Assembly: GCA_964419145.1 (NCBI GenBank)
Contig: CAYQOM010000001.1
Span: forward strand, 620,001 to 684,000
Direction of reading: 5' to 3'
From: UBA2336 sp964419145
Lineage (GTDB): Bacteria > Bacteroidota > Bacteroidia > Cytophagales > Cyclobacteriaceae
Length of the DNA stretch: 64,000 nucleotides
Below, in pieces: positions 17,678 to 25,704 of the stretch. Position numbers and translations under genes: made by a program. The notes below the pieces were generated by a model. That model saw only the letters and a list, made by a program, of their open reading frames with translations. It did no database searches and was not told where the DNA came from. Each line of letters starts with the position of its first letter. The first letter of the stretch is position 1.

Positions 17678-18354
17678 GAAAATTATTTCGCGTACTTGCT
17701 TTTACCTTTACACGAGAAGACTGTCTTAGTTTTAGTCGTAGAGAATTTTTTATAGGACTAATGATCACCTGGCTGGTGGGCATTGGTCGCTATTGGGATC
17801 ATCCAAATGCTGAATTAGGTCAATACCTTGGCCTGGGATCGGTGATTTACATTTTCTTGTTATCGTTTTTTATCTGGATAATTGTTTACCCGTTACGCAA
17901 ACAACACTGGCATTATTTTCAAATTGTCACATTTGTCTCGCTGGTGTCATTACCGGCTATTTTGTATGCCATACCAGTAGAACGGTTTATGAGTTTAGAA
18001 GCAGCACGCAAAGCAAATGTGTGGTTTCTGCAAATCGTAGCGTTATGGCGTGTTGCGTTGTTGATCGTGTTTCTTAAACGATATGCTCAACTAAACATTG
18101 CCGAAACAATTGTCGCCACCCTGTTGCCATTAACCATAATTGTTGCAACCCTTACTGCGCTTAACCTGGAGCACGCGGTGTTTGATATTATGGCCGGCAT
18201 TCGTGAGAATAGTGGAACACCGTATGATCGTGCTTACTTTTTTCTGTTTGCATTAACAACGGCATCTATAAGCTTGTTGCCGTTTCTGTTGGCAGCGTAT
18301 GGCTTTTTGGTTTTCCGAGCGTATCGTATTCGTAGGCAAGTAAAAAAGACCTGA
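17674..18354 (+). CDS. Integral membrane protein of unknown function
   Basis: 226 residues starting with GTG that overlaps the amidohydrolase stop (GTGA), so translation is coupled. About five to six hydrophobic helices: ~25-38, ~50-73 (YLGLGSVIYIFLLSFFIWII), ~82-100, ~115-133, ~142-165 and ~187-213. The loop REFFIGLMITWLVGIGRYWDHP and the ordered helices resemble Yip1-like membrane proteins, but I do not claim that. The basic tail is YRIRRQVKKT. Co-transcription with the amidohydrolase suggests a shared envelope role. The transcript ends at the terminator at 18342-18374. Confidence 0.7.
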   Translation: MRKLFRVLAFTFTREDCLSFSRREFFIGLMITWLVGIGRYWDHPNAELGQYLGLGSVIYIFLLSFFIWIIVYPLRKQHWHYFQIVTFVSLVSLPAILYAIPVERFMSLEAARKANVWFLQIVALWRVALLIVFLKRYAQLNIAETIVATLLPLTIIVATLTALNLEHAVFDIMAGIRENSGTPYDRAYFFLFALTTASISLLPFLLAAYGFLVFRAYRIRRQVKKT

Positions 18355-18374
18355 CGGTATATCAGGTCTTTTTT
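18342..18374. terminator. Bidirectional terminator between convergent genes
   Basis: Perfect 13-base arms 18342-18354 and 18362-18374 with a 7-base loop. Six A lead in and six T follow, so it can serve the membrane-protein gene on the plus strand (whose stop is inside the stem) and the LPP20-like gene ending at 18396 on the minus strand. Confidence 0.9.
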
Positions 18375-18395
18375 AACATATCAGTGATTTTAACT

Positions 18396-18956
18396 TTAGT
18401 TTTCTTCGCCTTCTTCTGCTTCCAGCCTGCTTAATTCCTCATCAATAATCTCTTCAATTACGGCACGCTGGCGTTCATCAATCGTCTGGTCTACCTTGGC
18501 CTGCTTTTTCATAAACCGAAGCATCGCGTTTTTCTTGATTTCGTAGGCCATGAAAACCGTATACTCGTTTGTTTTCTCATTGTAAAATTTCTTCTCGCCC
18601 ATCTTACGCAAATCGGCAATGTTGGTGTTCATGATCTGGCGCACCAGACTTTGAAACTTATCCGCAACATCGGCCGCGTTAGCATTTTCAGTTTGCCCGA
18701 GATATTGATCCGCTACTTGTTTCATTGTGGTATTAACCTGACCGGCTAACTGTGCTTTGGCGTCCAGATCAGCCTTGCTGCGGGCAATGTTATCTTGTGA
18801 GCTGCTTCCTTTGCCAGTTCCCCGCCAAAAGCGGTTGTTCGATTCATAGGCATTGCCCATAAAGGGTTCGTTTACTTTTTTACCCAACACGCCAGATGAA
18901 CAGGCGCCCAGCACAATCAAAAAAGCCAGTAAGGGTATTTTTCTAAGGTGTATCAT
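18396..18956 (-). CDS. LPP20-like lipoprotein
   Basis: 186 residues. Lipobox VLGACSS gives a lipidated Cys at ~19. The body matches the LPP20/FlgT-like fold in outline: a FWRGTGKGSSSQDN motif, then the Ala-rich helix NIARSKADLDAKAQLAGQVN, and near the end a strand with FYNEKTNEYTVFMAYEIKK. The acidic tail is EEIIDEELSRLEAEEGEEN. Likely an envelope lipoprotein of unknown function. A possible -7 element TACTTTCG (one mismatch) lies upstream near 18985 on this strand. It is separated from the biosynthetic genes by about 60 bases. Confidence 0.75.
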   Translation of the reverse strand: MIHLRKIPLLAFLIVLGACSSGVLGKKVNEPFMGNAYESNNRFWRGTGKGSSSQDNIARSKADLDAKAQLAGQVNTTMKQVADQYLGQTENANAADVADKFQSLVRQIMNTNIADLRKMGEKKFYNEKTNEYTVFMAYEIKKNAMLRFMKKQAKVDQTIDERQRAVIEEIIDEELSRLEAEEGEEN

Positions 18957-19017
18957 ATGCGTTTGTATTTACAACCATCGAAAGTACGAAAATTGTGCCA
19001 GATCAGGCTTTAGCTCC

Positions 19018-19740
19018 TCAAGAACCGTTTTCACAGGTATCAATGATCAATTGCCACCGGAATGCCCATCGCCACGAAAGGGAATACCTGGTTATTCCGG
19101 CTTCCGCCAGAATTCGTTCAATTTCGACCTTTCTGAAACCCCGTAACACAGATAGTGGGGCATCATACTTAACCATAGCCGACCGCGAAAATAGCCGGGT
19201 TAAAAGTTTGATGGAGTAAAACGCTAAAGGATGCCGGTTCAAATCGTTTACGACAATGCCAATCCGGGTAAGACTTTTAAGTGTTCGAAAAATTTTAACG
19301 AGTTGTTCATGCGTAAAGTGATGAAGAAACAATGTTGCTATAACAATGTCGAATGAATGCCTTTGAAAATCCGGATCAAAAATATCTTCTGTTTTAAGAT
19401 GGATGTTGGGTATATCCGCACAATGCTTTTCTGCAAAAGCAATGATATTCGGATTGGCATCAATACCGGTAAGGCGAATATTCGGATAGGTTGGTTTTAA
19501 TTCTTGGTGGATCAACTTCAACATTTCACCGCTGCCACAACCCAAATCGGCAATATGAAGCGATTCATTTTTGTTTTGGTCTTTCATCAATAACCTTAAC
19601 CCCTTCAGCGTTACCTGATTTCCGCCTAACCAATGGTTGATGAAATCCAGTTCGCGCAAGGTTTGATGTACTACCTCGCCCGAACATTGCAGGTCATCCA
19701 TAATTTCAGGTGCTTGCGATCGTTCAGCAAAGCGGCTCAT
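19018..19740 (-). CDS. SAM-dependent methyltransferase of the type III PKS locus
   Basis: 240 residues, class I methyltransferase. Motif I is IADLGCGSGEMLKLI (~63-77), motif II is LTGIDANPNIIAFA, then IHLKTEDIFD, and the post-motif IVIATLFLHHFTHEQLV. The C-terminal region is basic and ends RWQLIIDTCENGS. It overlaps the type III PKS start by 4 bases (ATGA) on the same strand. In Bacillus bpsAB and Streptomyces srsABC, a methyltransferase partners a type III PKS and O- or C-methylates its lipid product. I infer the same here; the methylated position is unknown. Confidence 0.85.
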   Translation of the reverse strand: MSRFAERSQAPEIMDDLQCSGEVVHQTLRELDFINHWLGGNQVTLKGLRLLMKDQNKNESLHIADLGCGSGEMLKLIHQELKPTYPNIRLTGIDANPNIIAFAEKHCADIPNIHLKTEDIFDPDFQRHSFDIVIATLFLHHFTHEQLVKIFRTLKSLTRIGIVVNDLNRHPLAFYSIKLLTRLFSRSAMVKYDAPLSVLRGFRKVEIERILAEAGITRYSLSWRWAFRWQLIIDTCENGS

Positions 19741-20840
19741 TGATAGTGCGTTTTTAATAACATGCTTTCAAGCGTGAGGCCGGGCCCGAATGCGAAACTC
19801 AATACCAGTTTATCTGTATCCTGAGGCTGAAGTTGCTGCATGATGTGATGCAATACGAACAAGATCGTGGCCGATGACATGTTCCCATACTTTTTTAACA
19901 CTGCGTATGCTGGCTTATTCTCCTCCTGACTTATCCCTAACTCCTGCTCAATGGCTTCCAGTATTTTCTTTCCTCCCGGATGAATGGCAAAGGAAGAAAT
20001 GTCGCCAATATTTTTTTGAAATTGATTCAGCAATTCGCTGGTCAATTTTTTTATGCCGGTACGAATCGTATCCGGAACGTAGGTGGAAAGCTTCATTTCA
20101 AAACCATGATTGCCAATATCCCACGCCATGTGTTCTTTCCCATTAAAGGCAAGTCCGTTGTGAAAGTGCTCAGGCACCAGGTTCCAACCGGGTTGGGGTG
20201 AGGAAGTTACCAACAAGGCACCAGCGCCATCAGCAAAAAGTGCGTTGGCCAACAGGTTGTCTTCGGTGGGCTCTTTTTGAAAGTGAAGTGTACACAGTTC
20301 AGTGCACACAACCAACACGACTGCATGACGTTCGGATTTACAAAGGGCATTCGCAAGCTTAAGTGCATTAAAGGCCGCATAACAACCCATAAAATTTATG
20401 CACGTTCGCTGAACGTGTTCATTTAAATTGAGATGCCGGATAAGATCGATATCCAAACCTGGCGCATACATACCGGTGCAACTCACCTGGATAAGATGCG
20501 TAATATCTTTTCGATTTATTGCGGCCTGTTGACTTAAACAATTTTCGATAGCGCGAAGACTTAGGGGCAGTGCATGTTTTCGATATGCTTCTAACCTTGC
20601 TTGTGTAGAAGGAAAGGGTTCAAAATTTTTTGTATTTGGATAGAAACTATAGTCAGACTGTTTACCGTAATCATCTAAAACCGAGTGTCTTGTTTCAATA
20701 CCACTTGCACGAAAAATGGCATGGAGTTTCCGATTGGCCGTATAGTCGGGTTGCATGGTACGCTCCATGAATGAAGCAATAACAGGCTGACTAAAAACGT
20801 GTTCAGGTACAGCAACTCCGATGGCTGAAATAAAACTCAT
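19737..20840 (-). CDS. Type III polyketide synthase (chalcone/alkylresorcinol synthase-like)
   Basis: 367 residues, the usual length. A homodimeric ketosynthase that extends an acyl-CoA starter with malonyl-CoA and cyclises it. The catalytic triad is visible: Cys in INFMGCYAAFNAL (~154), His in FAIHPGGKKIL (~291) and Asn in KKYGNMSSATI (~325). GPGLTLESML near the C-terminus is the conserved GFGPG-type loop. The N-terminus VPEHVFSQPVIASFMERTM and the RASGIETRHSVLD segment fit the family. It is transcribed with the methyltransferase and divergently from the UbiA gene. Product class (alkylresorcinol, alkylpyrone or other) cannot be decided from sequence. Confidence 0.93.
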   Translation of the reverse strand: MSFISAIGVAVPEHVFSQPVIASFMERTMQPDYTANRKLHAIFRASGIETRHSVLDDYGKQSDYSFYPNTKNFEPFPSTQARLEAYRKHALPLSLRAIENCLSQQAAINRKDITHLIQVSCTGMYAPGLDIDLIRHLNLNEHVQRTCINFMGCYAAFNALKLANALCKSERHAVVLVVCTELCTLHFQKEPTEDNLLANALFADGAGALLVTSSPQPGWNLVPEHFHNGLAFNGKEHMAWDIGNHGFEMKLSTYVPDTIRTGIKKLTSELLNQFQKNIGDISSFAIHPGGKKILEAIEQELGISQEENKPAYAVLKKYGNMSSATILFVLHHIMQQLQPQDTDKLVLSFAFGPGLTLESMLLKTHYQ

Positions 20841-20913
20841 GATTTCAATAATAAGTCAAAAAGGCTAATTTTAGTTTATTGAGTTGTTCCTAAAACTTTA
20901 TTCGCTTCAAAAC

Positions 20914-21807
20914 ATGTTCGCTTTGTCATCCTGGTTACACTTGCGTATTCCTTTCTCCTGGTTTTTACTACCGGTTTTTTTGTTTAGTGTAGCCATTTCT
21001 CCTAACCTGAATCCCGACCGATTGTTATGGGTATTTATTATCATTCATTTCTTTTTGTACCCCGCCAGTAACGGATATAACAGTTACTTTGATAAAGATG
21101 AGAAAAGTATCGGTGGACTTAAGAATCCTCCTCCGGTTAATAAGGGGTTGTATTACCTGGCCCTTTTGTTTGATGGAATTGCTATTGTTTTGGGGTTCCT
21201 AAAGATAAGTGCATTGTTTGCCGGCATGCTTTTAATTTATGGATTGATTTCTAAGGCATACAGCCACCCCTCTATCAGGTTAAAGAAATACCCGATAGGA
21301 GGTTGGTTGGTTACCGGTCTTTTTCAAGGATGCTTTACGTTTTTAATGTGCTATGCCGGACTAAATGATTTTGATCTGGAGACCATTCTGAAGCCCCATG
21401 TAATTACACCGGCCCTACTTACTACCATCATGTTGTTAGGCAATTACCCAATGACACAGGTTTACCAGCATGAAGAAGATGCCAGGCGGGGAGACAGAAC
21501 CCTTAGTTTACGCTTGGGTATTCGTGGAACATTCTATTTTACTGCATTGGTGTTTGGACTTGCTGTGGCTGGGTTCTTCTTTTATTTCAATCACTACTAT
21601 AAAATCAGTTATGCGTGGCAATTTCTAATGGCACTTTCACCCACGCTGTTATTCTTTTCGTATTGGTTTTTGCAAGTGAGAAGAAATGAAAGTGCCGCGA
21701 ACTATAGTCATACCATGTGGCTGAACCTGATCTCTTCAACCAGCCTGAATATCTTTTTTGTTTGGTTCTTTCTTGATAGCAGCAACATACTTGATGCATT
21801 TAAATGA
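20914..21807 (+). CDS. UbiA-family prenyltransferase
   Basis: 297 residues from the ATG at 20914; a longer frame begins with TTG at 20884. Integral membrane enzyme with about eight to nine helices that transfers a prenyl chain to an aromatic acceptor. The first Asp-rich motif is NGYNSYFDKDEKSIGG (N-x3-D-x-D, a variant of NDxxDxxxD), and the second is YQHEEDARRGDRTLSLRLG. It faces the type III PKS from the opposite strand, with 73 bases between the starts, and converges with the FAD oxidoreductase. The context suggests prenylation of the polyketide, making a meroterpenoid, but a menaquinone or carotenoid-type role is possible. Confidence 0.85.
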   Translation: MFALSSWLHLRIPFSWFLLPVFLFSVAISPNLNPDRLLWVFIIIHFFLYPASNGYNSYFDKDEKSIGGLKNPPPVNKGLYYLALLFDGIAIVLGFLKISALFAGMLLIYGLISKAYSHPSIRLKKYPIGGWLVTGLFQGCFTFLMCYAGLNDFDLETILKPHVITPALLTTIMLLGNYPMTQVYQHEEDARRGDRTLSLRLGIRGTFYFTALVFGLAVAGFFFYFNHYYKISYAWQFLMALSPTLLFFSYWFLQVRRNESAANYSHTMWLNLISSTSLNIFFVWFFLDSSNILDAFK

Positions 21808-21847
21808 CCTTTGTAATCATTCAGGTATTTGCGATTCTCTTTGCGGC

Positions 21848-21866
21848 CCTGCCTGCGGCAAGCAGG
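21848..21866. repeat. Short GC-rich palindromic repeat
   Basis: A 19-base hairpin-forming sequence with arms CCTGCCT/AAGCAGG (one mismatch) around GCGGC. It differs by two bases from 2058-2076 inside the nested element at 2.0-2.2 kb. It lies in the gap between the convergent UbiA and FAD-oxidoreductase genes. Confidence 0.65.
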
Positions 21867-21899
21867 TTTGCGTGAAAAAATTGTAATCAATTTTATGAT

Positions 21900-23018
21900 C
21901 TATTGAATCACCTCTCCATGCGTTCTTCGAACAATAAAATTGACAATGGATTTGGAATTGACCGCTAAGGAAACAGCCAGTCGTGATGACCACGCGCTTC
22001 CGAATAAGTAATGCTGAATCATTCTTCCAGTGCGAAGCCTGCCGGCAAAGAGATTATTCCATTGTGTTGAATACATTTCTTCAAGCCAGGTATTGGAATG
22101 TTGATTCTTAGCTGCGTCAATAATCAAATCACTGACCAATTTCCCCGAATGAATGGCCATGGCCATACCGTTACCGCATAATGGCGCAATCATGCCGGCC
22201 GCATCACCGGCCATGAGTATATGATTATATACGGGCTCCTTTGTTTCGAATGAGATTTCGTTAATCGTTTCAGGTTTTTCATACAGAAATTCGGATGAAG
22301 AAAAGATATTTTGCAAATGCGGATTTTTAAATAGCACTGCTTTCTCCAATTCATGAATTGACTTATGCTCCCTCAACAAATCACGGTGAACCAGGTAACA
22401 CAACGTTGATTTACCTTCTTCAATGTTGCTTAGCCCGCAATACCCGCCATTGAAGTTGTGTAAGGCAATGATATGGTTGGGGTGTTGTGTTCGGATATGA
22501 TATTTTACACCCACATAAGGTGAACGCTTGTTCATGAAATCTCTTTGCAGATCAGCGTCTAGTTTCGATCGCTTTCCAAACGATCCGATAACCTGATCGG
22601 CTTGATAAAGGGTGTTACCAACACTAACAGAAAAGAATTTTTTCTCTTCGTTGAAGATGATCTTGTCAACTTCAGTATGAATAATTTCAACCCCGCAATT
22701 GATGGCTTGCTGGGCCAAAAAGTGATCAAACGTATAGCGACTGATTCCAAAGCCACCCAAGTCAAGCGAAAGTTCTGTCATTTTTCCGCTTACCGATGAG
22801 AGTTGAAGCACATTAATGTTCGGGACGTTGAAATTTTGGGGAAAGAGTTGTTCCCTTTTGAGAAAGGGCAATACTTCATTGGAGATGTATTCACCGCATA
22901 CACGATGAAACGGATAGATTTTTTTTTCAAACAATTGGCAGTTGAATCCGGCCCTGCCAAGGCGAATGGAAGCAATTAGTCCAGCTAAACCACCCCCCAC
23001 AATAATTATTTTTCTCAT
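21900..23018 (-). CDS. FAD-dependent oxidoreductase (geranylgeranyl reductase/aromatic hydroxylase group)
   Basis: 372 residues from the ATG at 23018 (a GTG lies one codon earlier). The N-terminal dinucleotide motif is IIIVGGGLAGLIASIRLGRAG (split across ~4-24). The second FAD motif is LMAGDAAGMIAPLCGNGMAMAIHSG (~270-294), close to the GD(A)xxxxxPxxGxG signature of the group. HRVCGEYISNEVLPFL near residue 42 resembles substrate-binding segments of geranylgeranyl-reductase-like proteins. Placed beside the type III PKS, methyltransferase and UbiA genes, it could hydroxylate the phenolic lipid to a quinone (as SrsC does) or reduce prenyl double bonds. Confidence 0.85.
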   Translation of the reverse strand: MRKIIIVGGGLAGLIASIRLGRAGFNCQLFEKKIYPFHRVCGEYISNEVLPFLKREQLFPQNFNVPNINVLQLSSVSGKMTELSLDLGGFGISRYTFDHFLAQQAINCGVEIIHTEVDKIIFNEEKKFFSVSVGNTLYQADQVIGSFGKRSKLDADLQRDFMNKRSPYVGVKYHIRTQHPNHIIALHNFNGGYCGLSNIEEGKSTLCYLVHRDLLREHKSIHELEKAVLFKNPHLQNIFSSSEFLYEKPETINEISFETKEPVYNHILMAGDAAGMIAPLCGNGMAMAIHSGKLVSDLIIDAAKNQHSNTWLEEMYSTQWNNLFAGRLRTGRMIQHYLFGSAWSSRLAVSLAVNSKSIVNFIVRRTHGEVIQ

Positions 23019-23148
23019 CACAAAATAAAATTTGCTACAGGTGGCCTCGTTTTTGAACTGGGTTCACAGCTAAAGAAAATAAACTTAAAACCTTGATCAT
23101 CTAAAGTAACCTTTTGTCTGAATACTATGTTTAAATCTTCAGTTGGCT

Positions 23149-23622
23149 ATGGTACAAGAAAAACAAAAAACAACCACGCGTCAGGATTCTGTTAGTATCC
23201 TTTTAGTGGGAAACAATCCCATCGAGTTAAGCAGAATGCTGGAAACCATTAAAAAATTACCCAATCGGGTAACGGCTGAAATCGCTTTTGATCTGGCCAG
23301 TATCTGGCAGCGCCTTGTCAAGTTCAGACCAAATTTTATTCTGATTGATGACAACATCGGCTTGCAAGAGCTTAGTCAAACGGTAAGCACGTTATCCGCC
23401 AATCCAAAAACGAAAAATGTTCCGATTACGGTGTTGAAAAACTCGAACTACACGGGATCAATTGTTTCATCTGACATTGCGGATTACATACTTAAGCAAC
23501 ACCTCACACCGGAGGCGTTGTACATTGCATTACGAAACTCGTTACGCTTTCAGCAGGCTCGTAAATACCTGGCAAAGGCGTATGCAAAACGAAAGCGCGA
23601 GTTGCTGAAGTTGATTCGCTAA
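23149..23622 (+). CDS. Degenerate receiver-domain protein
   Basis: 157 residues from the ATG at 23149 (the longer frame starts with TTG two codons earlier). Fold order matches a CheY-like receiver: ILLVGNNPIELSRML (the usual Asp-Asp acid pair is replaced by Gly-Asn), the acceptor strand FILIDDNIG keeps an Asp, VPITVLKNSN holds the position of the switch Thr/Ser, and ADYILKQHL keeps the conserved Lys. A basic helical tail RKYLAKAYAKRKRELLKLIR follows. Lost acidic residues suggest it is not phosphorylated normally and acts as a pseudo-receiver. Its stop overlaps the convergent protease stop by 4 bases. Confidence 0.75.
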   Translation: MVQEKQKTTTRQDSVSILLVGNNPIELSRMLETIKKLPNRVTAEIAFDLASIWQRLVKFRPNFILIDDNIGLQELSQTVSTLSANPKTKNVPITVLKNSNYTGSIVSSDIADYILKQHLTPEALYIALRNSLRFQQARKYLAKAYAKRKRELLKLIR

Positions 23623-24854
23623 AGCTGATCTTCCAGCCGGAAGTCAAACGTTTTTAATTGCCCTCCCCTTCTAATCTCAAGCCTGATTTTTCGGCCAGGT
23701 TTAGAATTCAGCAGACCATTAATTTGGTTGAGGTAAAGATCTTTAACGGATATTGAATTAACAGAAGCAATCAGATCACCTTTTTGCAGTCCTGCTTTAT
23801 ATGCAGCAGAATTGTTTCGGACATCCGTGATTTCAAAAACGTTTAGCGATGAGCCTTTGGCGCGAACGGTTAACCCACTTAGGTTGAAATAAAAGGCTTT
23901 CCTGAAGTCGCTGTTCTTTTTAAGATAGATTTTTTCCTCTGGAAAATTGAAGATAACCGTAAAACGGCCAAGTATTTCACCACCCAATGTTCCGTTTCGG
24001 TCGATTGAAAGGTATTTTAAGGAATCTGAAAAGTATGCGTTTGAATCAGGGAAGTTTGCCAATGGTTTTTCAATGATGTAATTCCCCAACTCTATTGATT
24101 CAATGCGCCCTGTTTTGCCAGTAATTTCTCCCCCTAGTCCGCGGCCAATAATATTGGAGACAGACTTTTCGGGCAGGTGAATGCGTGAATCGCTTTCGGG
24201 CTCCAGCATCAGGCCATGACTGGCACCAGTATCCACAAGAAGTTTTGCGTTTAACGCATGATGTGAGTTGATGCTTACCGGAGCCAGCAAATAGGGTTTG
24301 GTATCCTGAATGCGAATCGGAATTACCTCATATTTTTTTCGTTGTTTAAATTTATCCGGAAGCATGACCGTCATAATTTTTTTCTGATAATCAATTTGGA
24401 TAATGAAGCGACTAAACAATTCATAACCAATAATGCCATGAACATCAGTACCCAAGTGATTGCGCAACTCAAGATAGTCTTCCTCCAATACCAGCAGTGC
24501 ATGTCCACGACCAACAATACCAGGCAACGTAAGCGAAATGTTGTTGGCCACATAGGCGTCAATTAACTTTTCACCCCCCGGCCCCGCGATGGTATATTTT
24601 CTGCTGTAGGGCAGTTGCAGAATATCAGAAAATGATTTTTGCGTGAGAATGGCTGTTCGTACACCGGTATCAATAATAAACTTAAGTGGTATGGCATCGT
24701 TCAGGATGACACGGGCAACAACCAGGTTATTATGGATTTCTATAGGAATCTGAACCTTTCTTTTACCATCGGCAATGTGAAATCCAAGATTTTGGTTTTG
24801 CGCAAAAAGAAAAGCCGGCAAAACAATAAGCAGTATTCCAAGTACACGAATCAT
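23619..24854 (-). CDS. Retropepsin-like aspartyl protease with PDZ domain, secreted
   Basis: 411 residues from the ATG at 24854. The longer GTG frame (24899) adds 15 residues before the signal peptide, which argues for the shorter one. Signal peptide MIRVLGILLIVLPAFLFAQ. Two DTG active-site-like motifs: FIIDTGVRTAIL (~60) and LLVDTGASHGLML (~195), meaning two pepsin-like lobes in one chain. A PDZ domain at the C-terminus has NSAAYKAGLQKGDLIASVN. Likely a periplasmic protease, substrate unknown. It lies 56 bases downstream of the LOG-family gene on the same strand. Confidence 0.87.
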   Translation of the reverse strand: MIRVLGILLIVLPAFLFAQNQNLGFHIADGKRKVQIPIEIHNNLVVARVILNDAIPLKFIIDTGVRTAILTQKSFSDILQLPYSRKYTIAGPGGEKLIDAYVANNISLTLPGIVGRGHALLVLEEDYLELRNHLGTDVHGIIGYELFSRFIIQIDYQKKIMTVMLPDKFKQRKKYEVIPIRIQDTKPYLLAPVSINSHHALNAKLLVDTGASHGLMLEPESDSRIHLPEKSVSNIIGRGLGGEITGKTGRIESIELGNYIIEKPLANFPDSNAYFSDSLKYLSIDRNGTLGGEILGRFTVIFNFPEEKIYLKKNSDFRKAFYFNLSGLTVRAKGSSLNVFEITDVRNNSAAYKAGLQKGDLIASVNSISVKDLYLNQINGLLNSKPGRKIRLEIRRGGQLKTFDFRLEDQL

Positions 24855-24910
24855 AGCATGCCCCTCAGTGTGAAAGTTATGAATAATTGCGAACCGCACC
24901 GTAACCCAAT

Positions 24911-25444
24911 TTAGGGTATTAATGCGAGCAGCATTTTTTCAGGCGTGTCAGCTAATTTAACGGAATCCAGGTTTTCTTGTTTGAGGAATCCTTCTTTTAC
25001 CATGACGGCCATCTGTGCAAGCAGGGTGTCAAAAAAGCCATTGATGTTGAGAATACCCAGGGGGTGATTGACCAAGCCCAGTTGTTTCCAGGTGAGTATT
25101 TCAGCAGTTTCATCAAGGGTTCCCCATCCTCCTGGCAACACCAGAAAGGCATCAGCCAGATCGGCCATTCTTCGTTTGCGCTCATGCATGCTGGAAACAA
25201 CCTCAAGCTTTGTGAGGCCGGTATGGCCCACCTCCTTTTTCATCAAAAAATCAGGGATCACGCCAATTACCTGGCCATGATGTTCCAGAACACTATCGGC
25301 AAGTATGCCCATGAGGCCAATGTTGCCGCCTCCATAAACAAGGGTATGATTATTTTTTGCGAGCAGTATGCCCAGGTTGCGGGCTGCTTCAGCATATACA
25401 GGCTGGTTTCCTACGCCTGATCCGCAGAAAACACAAACCTTCAT
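24911..25444 (-). CDS. LOG-family nucleotide phosphoribohydrolase (TIGR00730)
   Basis: 177 residues. LOG-type enzymes cleave nucleoside 5'-monophosphates to base and ribose 5-phosphate; plant members activate cytokinins, while bacterial members act on AMP and related nucleotides. The signature PGGWGTLDETAEILTW (PGGxGTxxE, ~101-116) and the SMHERKRRMADLADAF segment are complete. The N-terminal Rossmann strand is VCVFCGSGVG. It starts 16 bases after the small membrane-peptide gene at 25461-25580, and I infer a shared transcript. The true physiological substrate is open. Confidence 0.92.
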   Translation of the reverse strand: MKVCVFCGSGVGNQPVYAEAARNLGILLAKNNHTLVYGGGNIGLMGILADSVLEHHGQVIGVIPDFLMKKEVGHTGLTKLEVVSSMHERKRRMADLADAFLVLPGGWGTLDETAEILTWKQLGLVNHPLGILNINGFFDTLLAQMAVMVKEGFLKQENLDSVKLADTPEKMLLALIP

Positions 25445-25460
25445 AACGGTTGGTGAGGGA

Positions 25461-25580
25461 TTAGTATTTGTTGTCGTGCTTATTGTTGCTCACCATTTTG
25501 TTGGGGAATATCCATGGTGAGACAATAGCCAAAACAAAAAGGGCAATAACTACGTAGAAAGGAGTCCAGGATGCATCCAT
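25461..25580 (-). CDS. 39-residue single-helix membrane peptide
   Basis: A short frame, ATG at 25580 to TAA at 25461, ending 16 bases before the LOG-family start. It encodes MDASWTPFYVVIALFVLAIV, then SPWIFPNKM and a polar, Lys/Asn-rich tail ending HDNKY. One hydrophobic helix spans ~8-24, with a polar C-terminus. The sequence does not look like random out-of-frame DNA: it has a helix of the right length, an aromatic Trp/Pro boundary and good spacing. A TATTTTTA sequence, one base off the -7 consensus, lies about 30 bases upstream. Function is unknown. Confidence 0.6.
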   Translation of the reverse strand: MDASWTPFYVVIALFVLAIVSPWIFPNKMVSNNKHDNKY

Positions 25581-25704
25581 GTGTCTGACAATTTTGAAGA
25601 GGTAAAAATAAAGCCTATTCGTGTAATTTTTGTATAAAGAATTGAAAATTGTTTAACAGCTTTAACCCGTGTTTTGCCGCTTATTTTGAGTATCGCGTAC
25701 GCAC

